A stretch of DNA of 64,000 nt from CAWJMN01 sp963844055 (GTDB lineage Bacteria > Planctomycetota > Planctomycetia > Pirellulales > Pirellulaceae), in NCBI GenBank assembly GCA_963844055.1, contig CAWJMN010000002.1:1116001-1180000 (forward strand), in the 5' to 3' direction. The position numbers and the translations under genes are program-made. A model generated the notes under the pieces. That model ran no database searches. It had not been told where the DNA came from and saw nothing but the letters and a program-made list of their open reading frames with translations. This document shows, one piece after another, positions 25,586 to 36,959 of this stretch. Positions within the stretch are counted from its first letter, which is position 1. Each line of letters opens with the position of its first letter.

Positions 25586-28500
25586 ATGAACCCAGCATCT
25601 CTCTGCTTGCAAGATGAACAAGTGCGTTGTTTGCTTGAGGACGATTTGCTTCCTCAAGATGCGGCCGACTGCGAAGCTCACCTCGCTTCTTGCCAGCGCT
25701 GCCGCGACAAGGTGGAGTCCCTCATCGGCAATGCCGACTGGTGGCAAGAAGCGGAAGACTCGTTGCGAACTCCCCAAGACCGTACGGCCACCCTTCCTCC
25801 CGAAAATCAAAACAGCATCGCTCCTCATGCCGATATTTTGCGACTGCTCGGCCCTACCGATAATCCGCAGATGCTTGGCCGGATCGGCAGCTATGAAATC
25901 GTTGGCATTTTGGGCCGTGGTGGCATGGGGGTTGTCTTTAAGGGTTTTGATCCTGCGCTCAATCGTTTCGTCGCCATCAAAATGCTTGCCCCGCATCTCG
26001 CGGCCAGCGGCGCTGCTCGCAAACGTTTCGAGCGCGAAGCCCAAGCCGCTGCCGCCATCGTTCACGATCATGTGATGGCGATTCACGGCGTCGCCGACTG
26101 GCAAGGCACGCCCTACCTGGTGATGCCTTACGTTCGCGGCGCTTCCTTGCAAAAGCGAATTGATGATCAAGGCCCATTTCAGCTGCGCGAGATCCTTCGC
26201 ATCGGCATGCAAACGGCCGCAGGACTTGCCGCAGCGCACGCGCAAGGCCTTGTCCATCGCGATATCAAGCCCGCCAACATCATGCTGGCAAGTGGCGTCG
26301 AACGTGTCGCCCTTACGGATTTTGGCCTGGCCCGCGCGGTTGATGATGCCACGCTCACTCGCACCGGCACACTCGCTGGCACGCCGCAGTACATGTCCCC
26401 CGAGCAAGCTCGCGGCCAAGCGGTCGACTTCCGCTCCGACCTGTTCAGCCTGGGCAGCGTCCTTTACACCCTCTGCACCGGCAGGCCACCATTCCGGGCA
26501 GAAACCAGCTACGGCATTTTGCGACTAATCACCGATGAAGAGCCCCGCCCGATTCAGCAGCTCAATCCCGACATTCCGGTTTGGCTTTCCATGCTGATTG
26601 GCAAGTTGATGGCCAAAAATCCAGCGGACCGATTTGCCTCGGCCGACGAAGTCTCTAAGCTCCTGGAAAAATGCCTCGCCCATGTCGAACAGCCGAGCCT
26701 CGTCTCCCTACCGACGGAACTGCTTCCCCCAGCCCCAGCAGTCGCCTCGCCTGCGCAAGCCCCTTCACGCACATTCTCAAAACGCTCCATCGCAATTGCT
26801 TCCGGCCTACTCCTTGCCGTGATTGGCGTTTACTTCGGTATGCTTGCCACCAACCCGCCCGAGATCGCAGGGACTTGGCAAGGCGAAGACTGGGGAAGCG
26901 TCGTTTTGAAATCCGAAGCCGCAGGCCAATATGCGGGCGAGTTTTCCGAAACGGTCGGCAAAGTCCCCGGCCAACTTCATCTGAAGTGGTCTCGAATCGA
27001 GCGCCGCTACAACGGCTCTTGGAAAGATGGCGACGAACGACTGGGCGATCTCTCGTTGCGACTCGTCGATCGGCAGATTCGTGGTGCCTACTCCACTAGC
27101 GCTAATTCCAAAACCAACCCCGCCACACCGCGCCTTGCCGACCTCACCTGGACCCGCACCACACCTCCAGCCGCATCGAATCCTTCCTCTCCTTCTAAGA
27201 CAACCACGCTGGAAAATATTCCAATTTACAAGTCGAGCTTCGACATCCTGTTTGACTATCCAGGGATCTATCGCCTCAGCATCCATGCTCGCCGCCGAGC
27301 AAACGAAAATCCCGAAGCAGGCCCCTTCATCAAAGAACTTGGCACACAGGTGGTAGAAGTACTCGCCAGCGATGTCTCGCATCCTGTGGCCCTAATCGAG
27401 CGCATCAGAAGCTTCGATAAACTTCCTAGCAAATCCCCCACCTATCACTACCAGCTTTTGTCAGGAACTTTGACTCGGTCTCTTGGCAGTCAGACCCTAA
27501 GCGAAAAAGAGGATAGCTCTTTTCAAACCAATCTGAGCCTTCCCAGAATAGTTACTTGCGAGCATCAATCGGTAACTCAACTCGCCAACTTTCAGGAAGA
27601 CGGCTGGCAAGTCCAACTCGAACTGCACGTCCAGCGTTGGGCCCCCGACGACACTGCCGCCCCCAAAGAGAATCGCGTAAACCTATCCGCTTCAGGCTAT
27701 GCGCTTCTTTCCCCAGAGACCGAAGACTGGTTTCGCGAAAATCCCTTTATCGATCTGCCAGGAGCAAACATCGATGGTGATTTCGTCACAGAAGTAGCCG
27801 TCGCACTTCACCCACCCGCGCAAGACGACCTTCAACTGACTCCCAATCAAATTGACTTAATAAACTCACTAATGAAAGAAGTTGCACTTCGCCAGAAGTC
27901 CATTCGGGAGAGGGAGCCTGGAGAATATCGAAAAGCACTTTTCTCAACGCTAGAACTGGGAACAATCTATTCACCAATTGTGACGGCATTAAACCCCATT
28001 CAGCGGTCGCGCCTCGCTCAGCTCACAACTCAAGCCCAGGGCTATCGTACATTTAACTTTCAACAAACCCAAAACATACTTGGAACAACACAATCGCAAG
28101 CATTGGCTATTAAACGCGCTATTCGCGACTACGAACAAAACATCTCCGAGGTTGCCTCCGAAGAGAAATCACGCTTGAGTAAAATCAATGGAACAAAACC
28201 CGACGAATCGCAAGTCACCTACAAATGGCTCAACACTCAAAACCCTGGACGGCAACACCTCTTGGTTTTATGGCAAACAATCCACTACATCCTTACTGTA
28301 GAACAACGCGAAAAGTTCAATGAGTTCCGCGGCCCCCCTTTGCGACAAAAGCCAACAACACACTCTAGCCCTCTGGGCTATGACACAGATGCCGCTACCC
28401 TTGTTCGCACAAATAGCCCCGAGTGGTTTCGGCCAGACAGCTCACCGCAAACTTTTCTACCTCGCGGTGGCTCAATGCCTGCGATCCTCGCCACAGGACG

Positions 28501-31500
28501 CCGCAGCTATCTGCAATACATCACCAGTGAAGATGCCACGAAAGACCTTGGGTTAAATTCAAACCAGCGGCAAGAAATTGCGAAGGTAATGGCCACCTCC
28601 AGCGAGAACTGGTTCAATCGCAGCCGGCAAATCCACGACCTTTTGACTGCGGAGCAACAAGAACAAGTTCAGTTTGAGCTCAATCAACGATTCCGCTTAG
28701 ATATTTTTGAGACTCCTGCGGTCATGCAGCGGCTTGGCATCACTCGCGATCAACAAGCAGCCATCGCTTTACGCTTGGCAGGGCTCCATGCCAAACGCCA
28801 AGAGCTTTACAACTTACAACGCAATCCCGATCCCACAGACCGGGGACCACTTGGCCCTGAGAGTCGAACAATCAAATTGATGGCGGAGGTTGATTCGCTT
28901 CATTTGAATGCTGCAAGCGATATTCACCAGCGAATTCTAACTGCGGAGCAATCTGCCGCCCTTAACGCCCTGCAATCGTCTCATGCAATACGCCAAGACG
29001 TTTGGCTGGATGGGAAATTCCCCTGCAGTTCCAACCAAGCTTTTGTGCAGCCCACTCAGAATGCCACCATTCCATGGAGCCGCAAGATCCAAATGAGAGA
29101 AGGGGGCATCTACCGTTTTACATTACATGGTCAGCGCAAGGTGCTAGGCGGATATAGCGACTCGGTTCGCGATCCAGAGTTTACCAACTATGGTTCAATT
29201 GCCTTCGCGTCACCGACCAATGATCCAGGCGACTTTACTTTGGACTTCATGACGGACGCCAAAAACGAACATCCACACTGGCGTCTTTCACTGTCAGCTC
29301 CAAACCAAGGTACTTCATTACACCTCTTTCAAGATTATCTAGAACAATCCGCTCTCACGGAGACTAGCTCCGCATCTCAAGAGACACTCACACCTTCGAG
29401 AACTCAATTCATCCAGCTTCCTACCATCCAGTCGACTATCCAGCACGAGACGCTATGGCTAAAGATTGAATACTGCAAACAAGGTGAATCAGGATCGCCA
29501 CAACCCCAGATGCAAAACGCAACGTACCAGGTGGATGGCAGTCTAGAAAACTTTGCAAGTGACTGGCATCGAGACATTCCCTTCCCCGCGCTGCCAACTC
29601 CACAACTTGATACTTTTTCCAACGCAAAGATTGAGGTGACAACCCTGCTAAGCGTTCAGAATGAACTGGCACAGATTGGTAAGGATGTGCGAGGAGAGAG
29701 CCTATCTAAAGAATTGGAGCAAGTTGCCAAGACTCGCCCCGATGAATCGAAGCAACCTTATCGCTCCAATAGCCAAGGAGTTTTCCAGTCGCTTACCCCC
29801 GCACAATACGCACGCCTTCTAGAACTAACGATTCAGCAGTACGGCTTTCGCGCCTTTACAATCCCAGAGATTGTAGCTCCCATCCAGTTATCTAAAGACC
29901 AGGAATCTGCGATTCAATCCGCGATTGCGACATACCAAGGCCAGCTTGAATTGCTGAGCCAAGGAGTCGGGCGATGTATCTCTTTCTTTACCAGACCTCT
30001 TCAGAGCGGAGTATCGACTGACCCACAACGAAAAGGGGCGAGTTCTCCTTTTGAAGGTCTGGCAAAAAATTTACGACGAACTAACGCCACGTCAACGCGC
30101 ACAATTTCGCCAACTGCGCGGTCAAGTGTTCACCTATCCCTTTAGCCCTAATTTTTCGCCACTCAAGCCAATCGAGTATGACAGGTCGAGTTGCGACATC
30201 GCGTTTGAGCAGCCAGGCATTTATCGGCTGAGCATTTCTTCACGTCGGCATGAAACTAAAAACCCCAACAACCTCCCCGTCATCGCTGAGCTTGGCTATC
30301 AAGTAGTTGAAGTACACGAAAGTGACGTCGGGACACCAGTAGCAAAACTCGAACGACTAGGCGGCCCCGATTTGAATTCCGGATATTTAATGACGTCGTA
30401 TTACCAGCTTCAGTCGGGCACACTTAAACGACCAATGGGGCAGCAAGCATTCTCTGACAAGGCTTTGTCGACTCTCAGAACCTCGCCAAACTTCCCCGAG
30501 ACGATTACATGCAAACACGAGTCAACTACTCCGATTGCCACTTATCAGGAGAACGGCTGGCAGTTAGAAATCGAACTGCAAGTCAAACGCTGGGACTTGG
30601 GCGACACTTCGGCTCCCAAAGAGAATCGAATGCGGCTGTTCCCCACTTCCATACTCACATCCAATTTCCTTCTCCTGCAAGATTTGCACAAGACTCGCCA
30701 AGAGAATAAACGCGAGATCGGCCTCTGCATACCTCCTGGATATATCGCAAACGTTGCGATCATCGCTCGAGGCAAGAACGCAGCGCGAGTTCTACGCCGA
30801 TTTCATGTAACAAGTCAAAGAGAAGATGCGTTGGGTCGGTTAAGCTGGGAAGTGAAGCCTTCCGAACAGGCCGATTCTTTTCCCGTAATTCAGGAAACAC
30901 TCTACGCAACGTCTGCAAATCAAAAAGAGGGAGAGAAATCCGCGACGCTTCTAGAGGAACACAAATACATCATTGAGCCTAATCTCTTCAATCCCCTGAC
31001 ACGAGAGAATGTGGCGGTGACCAAGATCGACTTAGTCGTTCCCTTTATCGGCGGCTCCGATCTGCCACTCGAAGTTGCCAGCGGAGAGACCAAAGAAGCA
31101 CTCCTCTTTTTTGATGTCTCTGCCGATCAGATCGAGCATGAAATCTGGCTGCGAGTTTCGCTCGACACTCTACCGCAAAATATCAGGCCACAAAATGCTT
31201 TCCACACAGCACTCGGCTCCTCCTGGAAAGCACTCCGCTATCCTCGCCCCGAATCGGAAACGGCCGACGTAGAACTTTCCATCCCTCTTTCCAACGAGGG
31301 ATACGATTTACCGCTGGACCCAGGAATCCCGAACGACTTGAATGTTCAGATGCAGCAGCTAGAAATGCTCGCTCCCTACACGCAAGGGGCGGGGCTTGAT
31401 GGCTCGCACGATTTGGTTTTGCAAACCTCTAGCGATCTAAAGCCTGAAATCTTAGCCAGCATAACCCACGCATTTTCCCATCACACGCAAATGCGGATTC

Positions 31501-32741
31501 GTACACGCCCCGCCGAGAGCAAAAACTTGCGTACCTTGGCTTCCCCATCGGCCGAAAAAATCAAAGAAGCCTTCTCGAAGGCCCTGCAAGGGAACTGGAA
31601 GTGCATCGAAACTTTAAGAACCAACAAAGAAGCCCCCGCCATACTCAAACAGGTGGAAACGGTACGATTTGCAGGCGAGCAACTGCACATTTTCGCCCGT
31701 GGCCAAAAGCCTGAAGAGAAAACGACTGCTACTTTTGAACTGGACGCCGCAAAGTATCCGGCCTGGATCACGATCAAATCTGAAAACGAAGTGTTTCCTG
31801 GAATTCTCACCTTCCTCGATGGAAAGTTGTTACTTCAGTTTGGCATTTCCCCGGAACGCCCATTAACTACGGAACGCCCATTAACTAGAAGTTCTTCCGC
31901 TGGCGTAATTGGCCTGCTGCTGGAAAAAGTTCCAGAGACAAACAACCCCAACAGCATCGCGACTTCGTCTCCGCCTGCTGCTAAGGTTTTGGCCGACAAG
32001 GTTATCATCAAATCGGCCCGCACGGTTCGCAACCATCTGCTGGTCGATATAGAAATGAACGTTGCCCTCACACCGTCATGGCTTCGCTCGCTCTACCTCG
32101 GACCCGACCGCCCCCTCACCTCGGCCGATATGCAAAACGGCTTTCACGACTACCCCTTAGTCAGCAGTGTTTCCGATTGGCCGTTGAATGGCAACTATCA
32201 GCTATCCTTGGGAAACCAGTCGCAACGCTTCGCCTTCCTGTTCCCCAGCAACGAAGCCGCCAGCCTAGCCCTCAAGCAAGTCGATGACCTATCTCGCAAA
32301 GGCCCGCAGACCTTGACGGCCACCACCGCGCTACAGCTATTCCGCGTGGAGTACGACGACAAAACTTACCAAGGAGGAATCGACATTCGCGAAGGAGCAG
32401 CTGCCTCCACCAACTTGAATGCTCCGGTTAGGCTGACGCTATTTGTTCCTTACACATTCACCTTAGACGACTGGAAGAAGTTCGCTGCTGAGCTTGAAGG
32501 CCCCGACGTTCGCATCCTCATCACGCAGGACGCCAAGGGAAGAAACCGTCCGATCCAAGCCTCCCTCAAGATCGACCCCAAGTACTCTTACCATGACCTT
32601 CGCTCCATCACCGACGCCCTCGAAAAACTCGGCCTTCTAGGCCTTTCTAAAGAGTCAACTCACAAAGAACCCGAGCAAGACTACGAAAAGGCCAGCCCGC
32701 GAATTCCCAATCCCCAACGGCCGAAGGAGCCCAATTCCTAG
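25586..32741 (+). CDS. Giant zinc-finger Ser/Thr kinase with LTxxQ repeats, frameshifted
   Basis: As written the frame ends at 30145, but the next frame, open from 29958 to 32741, continues the same repeat pattern. Removing one base near 29957-29960 gives 2,384 residues. Order: an anti-sigma-like zinc finger (C29, H32, C36, C39), a kinase domain (P-loop GRGGMGVV 110-117, K132, HRDIKPAN 224-231, DFG 245-247), a membrane span (about 400-418), then a large extracytoplasmic part. That part repeats a beta unit (PGIYRLSI, EGGIYRFTL, PGIYRLSI) and helical units with LTxxQ-like motifs (LTVEQREKF, LTAEQQEQV, LTPAQYARL, LTPRQRAQF). The C-terminus (about 1,950-2,350) has beta-rich domains. It likely senses an envelope signal and controls the ECF sigma factor. 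Function of the repeats is unknown. Confidence 0.85.
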
Positions 32742-32903
32742 GTCCAAAATGTTCGAGATTCGCCGTTCATTTTAGATTTCCAACCTTTTTCCCACCCCTC
32801 TCGAAACGCTGGCGATGCTAAAACGTCTTAAAGGTAATGGGGATGGTGCGCGCGGGGGTAGGCGCAGGGAATTTAGCGGCGGGATGCAAAACGGAGGTGG
32901 GCC

Positions 32904-34811
32904 ATGGGTGAGGCAAAGAAGCAAGCAAGCGCTTTTCGCATCGGCATCAAGGGGCTGGCGGGGGGAATGCTGCTGGTAACGGCTGCGGGGCTCTCTTCGC
33001 TGGCACTAGGAAAGGGAGAACCGGGCCCAGAAACCAGTCCGCAGGCCATACAAGCCGAAGTGGGCTTTCCCGAATTCTTTCTCGCTCGCCGGCGTAACGC
33101 TTTGCCTGGCAAGCCGCAAGAGGTAAGCATCCCCAAGCTGCAAGAGGCGCTAAAGTCACCCGATCCCAAAGTTCGTGAAGAAGCGGCAGCCAAGCTTCGG
33201 CCCATTTACTTGCCTCCGCCGCGCGATGAATGGAAAGGTTTGCTGGCGCGGATTCCTGTGGGGCTATCGCGCGAGCAGCTAAAGACCATCCTTGCCGAAG
33301 TGAATGCAACCGCCGAAGAGACCAACGACGAGATCGAAGATTATCGCCTCGATCAGCGCTGGGTGCTGCGCTGCGTGATGACCCCAGAATCACAAACGGT
33401 CGGTAGCGTGCTTCTGGTGGAGAAGATGAAGGTGGCGTGGATTGAACCTGCCAAAGACTTCACAGGTGAATGGAACACCTATTATGTCAACGGCCAAGTC
33501 TGTAACCACATCCAGTACAAAGATGGCAAGTACAACGGCCTGTTCATCGTTCACTATCCCACTGGCCAGCGACTATTTGTTCAGCACTACAAGATGCACG
33601 TCGCCCATGGAAGCGACATTGGCTACTTTCCCAGTGGCAACGTGCAATACACGGCTCTCTATCACGAAGGGAAGCAAGCGGGATACTGGCGGTTCTACAA
33701 CGACGATGGCAGCCTGCGCACCACGCAGCATCATCCGCTCCCTCCTGCTGACTCCGATGCTATAGGTTCCGAAAAAGCCAAACGCCGTGGTGAAATCACG
33801 GGGCGATTCATCTTTTCAGAGTCGCATGCCACCAAGCGGATCGAGCCGGGGGACAAAAGCGGCACTCCGCTGAAAGACGTTGTCATCTGGCGGCAAGTCA
33901 TGCCCCCTTCACAAAACGATGAATGGCCCCGCGAAGTTTTTGAAGAGCCGGTGAAAATGATATTCCGCGGCGGCAAGTTGACGCCATCCATACTAGCGTA
34001 CGATGCCCGGCAGGTCGTCCGTTTTGTAAGCGAGGATGAAGTCCCCACCAACATCGTTTGGAATCCCCTCGCGGGCAATTCGTTCAATCGCCTCCTAAAG
34101 GCGGGCGAGTCCTTTGAATACAAACTCGCCCCGCAGCGGCTTCCCTACCCGCTGCAAAGCAATTTGCACCCCAATCAAAGCGTCTTCCTGTTTCCCTGCC
34201 CGCATGATTGCTTTACGACTTCCGACGAAAACGGAAAGTTCCACCTGAGGCACCTGCAAACCGGCAAATGGGAGTTTCGTCTGTGGCATCCTGACCATGG
34301 TTATTTGAAGTGCGAGAAAGACCCCGGCAGGAAATTCTATGCCGACGTTGAAGAGGGAGTCGTCGATCTGGGAGATTTGATTGTCACTCCTCTCAAACAT
34401 GTGCAAGCGACGGAGGGAAAGCCGCTGACTGACGCACCGACCGCACCGACCGCACCGCCGGCCATCGATTACAACGCCCTGCGTGCGGAGCGGATCAAGG
34501 ATAATGATCGCGGCACCGGCAGCGAGTTCGTGGGGGCATGGACGATGCGATTGCCTCGTGGATTTGAGTACGCCATCACCTTAGAACAGCGTGAAGATGG
34601 CCTGCTAATGATGAAGTGCCAAAAGAACCTAACTCTACTGGGAACGTTTGCCTGTCAGAAGAACCGGCTGGTGCTGGTGGAGACTCGCGAGAGCAACGTT
34701 CACGACTTCACCTGGGACTATCGTGATGGCATCTTGGTCTTGGTGGAAGAAGACCTGCACAATGGGGCGAACTATGTGGGGGCCACGCTGAAGCGGGCAA
34801 AGACGCCGTAA
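32904..34811 (+). CDS. Secreted protein with MORN/YwqK-like repeats
   Basis: The 635-residue product starts at an ATG with a good GGAGGTGG site. The N-terminus has a likely signal or anchor (IGIKGLAGGMLLVTAAGLSSLAL). Residues about 185-280 contain MORN-like repeats (YYVNGQVCNHIQYKDGKYNG, YFPSGNVQYTALYHEGKQAG). A carboxypeptidase-regulatory-like segment (FTTSDENGKFHLRHLQTGKWEFRLWHPDHGY) and a small C-terminal beta domain (FVGAWTMRLPRG) follow. No catalytic site is visible. MORN units often bind membranes or scaffold proteins. It is 162 bases downstream of the giant kinase gene on the same strand and may be functionally linked, but no direct evidence exists. Confidence 0.65.
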   Translation: MGEAKKQASAFRIGIKGLAGGMLLVTAAGLSSLALGKGEPGPETSPQAIQAEVGFPEFFLARRRNALPGKPQEVSIPKLQEALKSPDPKVREEAAAKLRPIYLPPPRDEWKGLLARIPVGLSREQLKTILAEVNATAEETNDEIEDYRLDQRWVLRCVMTPESQTVGSVLLVEKMKVAWIEPAKDFTGEWNTYYVNGQVCNHIQYKDGKYNGLFIVHYPTGQRLFVQHYKMHVAHGSDIGYFPSGNVQYTALYHEGKQAGYWRFYNDDGSLRTTQHHPLPPADSDAIGSEKAKRRGEITGRFIFSESHATKRIEPGDKSGTPLKDVVIWRQVMPPSQNDEWPREVFEEPVKMIFRGGKLTPSILAYDARQVVRFVSEDEVPTNIVWNPLAGNSFNRLLKAGESFEYKLAPQRLPYPLQSNLHPNQSVFLFPCPHDCFTTSDENGKFHLRHLQTGKWEFRLWHPDHGYLKCEKDPGRKFYADVEEGVVDLGDLIVTPLKHVQATEGKPLTDAPTAPTAPPAIDYNALRAERIKDNDRGTGSEFVGAWTMRLPRGFEYAITLEQREDGLLMMKCQKNLTLLGTFACQKNRLVLVETRESNVHDFTWDYRDGILVLVEEDLHNGANYVGATLKRAKTP

Positions 34812-34842
34812 CCAAGGCACCTCTTCTCGCTGGCAAACGAAA

Positions 34843-34878
34843 AGGCCCTGCGTGCCTATATCAGACAAGCAGGGCCTT
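34843..34878 (-). terminator. Terminator downstream of tRNA-Gly
   Basis: A 10-bp stem AAGGCCCTGC/GCAGGGCCTT (34843-34852 with 34869-34878), followed on the minus strand by TTTT, lies 18 bases past the tRNA. It may also serve the convergent MORN-like gene. Confidence 0.7.
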
Positions 34879-34896
34879 GAATTCGGTTCGAAAAAG

Positions 34897-34968
34897 AGCG
34901 GGTGACGAGAGTCGAACTCGCGACAACTGCCTTGGGAAGGCAGCACTCTACCACTGAGTTACACCCGC
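34897..34968 (-). tRNA. tRNA-Gly (anticodon CCC)
   Basis: On the minus strand the sequence folds into a standard cloverleaf: acceptor stem GCGGGTG/CACCCGC, D arm AACTCAGTGGTAGAGT, anticodon arm CTGCC-TTCCCAA-GGCAG with anticodon CCC (reads GGG), and T arm with GTTCGA. The discriminator is T by this fold, and the 3' CCA is not encoded. Confidence 0.92.
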
Positions 34969-35083
34969 AAAAGAAAACAGCCTTCCACTACGGTAAGGCC
35001 GTTTTCTGTCTCTTTAATCTACTGGCTAAACGCCCGGTCGTCAAATGCTCGTTCTCCCTGCGAGAATTGAGCTCTTTTGCAGA

Positions 35084-35962
35084 TTAGCCTTCGTCACTGG
35101 TGACGTTCTTCAGCTGCTTCAAGATAACCTCAAACGAGGGTGGACGGCTGGCAGGCTCGGCCGCAATGCATTGCATGATGGTTTTGACGATCACCGGATT
35201 TAAGTTAGGCAGGTAGTTCGTGATCGGCGTTGGGGGATGGCTGTCGTGCTGCAAAGCACCACGTCCCGTCACATCGGATGCCGGCCAAGGAAACTCGTTC
35301 GTAAAAAGCTGGTAACAGGAAACCCCGTAAGAGAAAATGTCGACCCGCTGATCCGTAACTTTGCGGCGGACGATCTCTGGCGAGAGGTAAAGCGGCGTTC
35401 CCGTTCGGTTGCCGGGCTGCTGAAAATCTTTGCTGGCGGGAAGCGTTAGGCCGAAGTCGATCAGCTTCACCTCAGAGCAATCCGGCGACGCAATGAAGTT
35501 GCGTGGGCAGATGTCTCGATGGATGTAGCCCGCTTTGTGGACGACGTTGATGGCCTCTGCCATTTGTCGCATGATGATATGGCGTTTGCCGTTTAGTAAG
35601 GGCGACCGCTGATTGATCAGTGCATTGAGCACCGTCCCCGGAATGAACTCCATCACCAAATATTGGCGACCATCGGTCAGCGTACCAACCTCGTAAGTCT
35701 CGACGATGCGCGGATGCTTCATCGCCAGCGAGATCGTTCCTTCGCTTGGCTTGCCGAGCTGCTTAAAGCGGCTTTCGAACTGACTGGTCTTTTCGGTATC
35801 GAGGATCTTCAGGCCAACGGACTTGCCAGTCGTTTTGTCGATCGCTTGATGGAAGCTCGACATCGTGCCGTTGACCGCTTCGCGCACGAGCTGAAAACGC
35901 TCGTTCAGATCGACGCGTTTCGCGGTGCGAAACATCCCGACAAGCTTGTTAAGAAAACTCAT
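35084..35962 (-). CDS. Small atypical Ser/Thr protein kinase
   Basis: This 292-residue protein is a stand-alone kinase domain without membrane span. K52 (VGLKILD) and DFG 169-171 are present, and LYLSPEI is the APE-region match. The glycine loop is poor (AVNGTMSSFHQ), and the catalytic loop reads HRDICPRNF (148-156), with Cys152 where Ser/Thr kinases have Lys and the Mg-binding Asn155 kept. Activity is therefore uncertain. It lies between tRNA-Gly and accD, on the same strand as accD and 92 bases past it. A role in controlling acetyl-CoA carboxylase is suggested only by this proximity. Confidence 0.8.
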   Translation of the reverse strand: MSFLNKLVGMFRTAKRVDLNERFQLVREAVNGTMSSFHQAIDKTTGKSVGLKILDTEKTSQFESRFKQLGKPSEGTISLAMKHPRIVETYEVGTLTDGRQYLVMEFIPGTVLNALINQRSPLLNGKRHIIMRQMAEAINVVHKAGYIHRDICPRNFIASPDCSEVKLIDFGLTLPASKDFQQPGNRTGTPLYLSPEIVRRKVTDQRVDIFSYGVSCYQLFTNEFPWPASDVTGRGALQHDSHPPTPITNYLPNLNPVIVKTIMQCIAAEPASRPPSFEVILKQLKNVTSDEG

Positions 35963-36054
35963 GACGGCCTACAGTCCTACCGGCACCTGTCTGTGAGAAC
36001 GGCCGATAATAGAAGGCCGTCCTTGCGTGGAATGGGCCGGCGAACGCCGCCCAA

Positions 36055-36892
36055 CTACTTCCCACAATAATCGATTGCGCGAGCAATTTCACTCTTCAAT
36101 CGGGTTCGCGGAACAATTCGATCGACAAAGCCGTGTTCAAGCAAAAACTCGCTCGTTTGGAACCCCTTGGGAAGCTCCATTCTTAGCGTGGCCTTAATAG
36201 TTCTTGGTCCGGCGAAGCCAATCAGCGCCTTAGGCTCGGCAAAGACGAGGTCCCCCAGCGAGGCAAAGCTGAGCGGCAACACCACCCATGGTGGGATTGG
36301 TCAAAACCGAAATGAAAAGTCCGCCGCTCGAATCATAGCGGGCGAGTGCGGCCGAAACCTTGGCCATCTGCATGAGCGAGAGGATGCCTTCATGCATCCG
36401 AGCGCCGCCGCCGCTACCACTGACGATGATCAGAGGCAGCTTGTGTTCGGTGGCATGTTCGATGAGGCGTGTTAGGCGTTCGCCTACGACGGAGCCCATG
36501 CTCCCCATGATGAAGGCAGAGTCGGTGACGGCAAAGGCAACACGACGGGCACGGATCATGCCGGTGCCGGTTACTGCTGCATCGCTAAGGCCGGTGCGCT
36601 TTTGTTCGGAGATGAGGCGATCGCGATAGGCTTTCGAATCGGCAAACTCAAGAGGATCGGCCGGCATGAGGTGGGAATCACGCTCTTCAAAGGTGCCGTC
36701 GTCCAGCACTTGCTTGATGCGATCCAAGGCCGAAACGTAGAAGTGATAATCGCACTGCGGGCAAACGTTTTGCCGCTTCTCTGCCTCTTTGCGGAAGATC
36801 ATGGCATCGCAGCCAGGACATTTGATCCAGAGCCCTTCGGGCACGCCGCGTTTAGGCTTTTGAGGTTTCATCGTTTCAATCGCTGACGCCAT
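36055..36892 (-). CDS. accD: Acetyl-CoA carboxylase carboxyltransferase beta subunit, frameshifted
   Basis: AccD transfers the carboxyl group from biotin to acetyl-CoA, making malonyl-CoA with AccA. The N-terminal Cys4 zinc ribbon (C25, C28, C44, C47) and SGSGGGARMHEGILSLMQMAK are in the first frame, which loses sense after TNPTMGGV near 36271. The remainder (SFASLGDLVFAEPKALIGFAGPRTI, GFQTSEFLLEHGFVD) is in the next frame to 36055. Removing one C (GCTCAGC to GCTAGC, or equivalent) gives 278 residues with no gap. The gene is normally essential, so a sequence error is likely. It precedes the small kinase gene and follows the phosphatase-like gene at 36960 on the same strand. Confidence 0.9.
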
Positions 36893-36959
36893 GGTTACTT
36901 CACTTTATCAAAGGAAAGGCTTGGCCTAGTCCTGAAGGCCTTCACTCGCTGGTTGAGCG

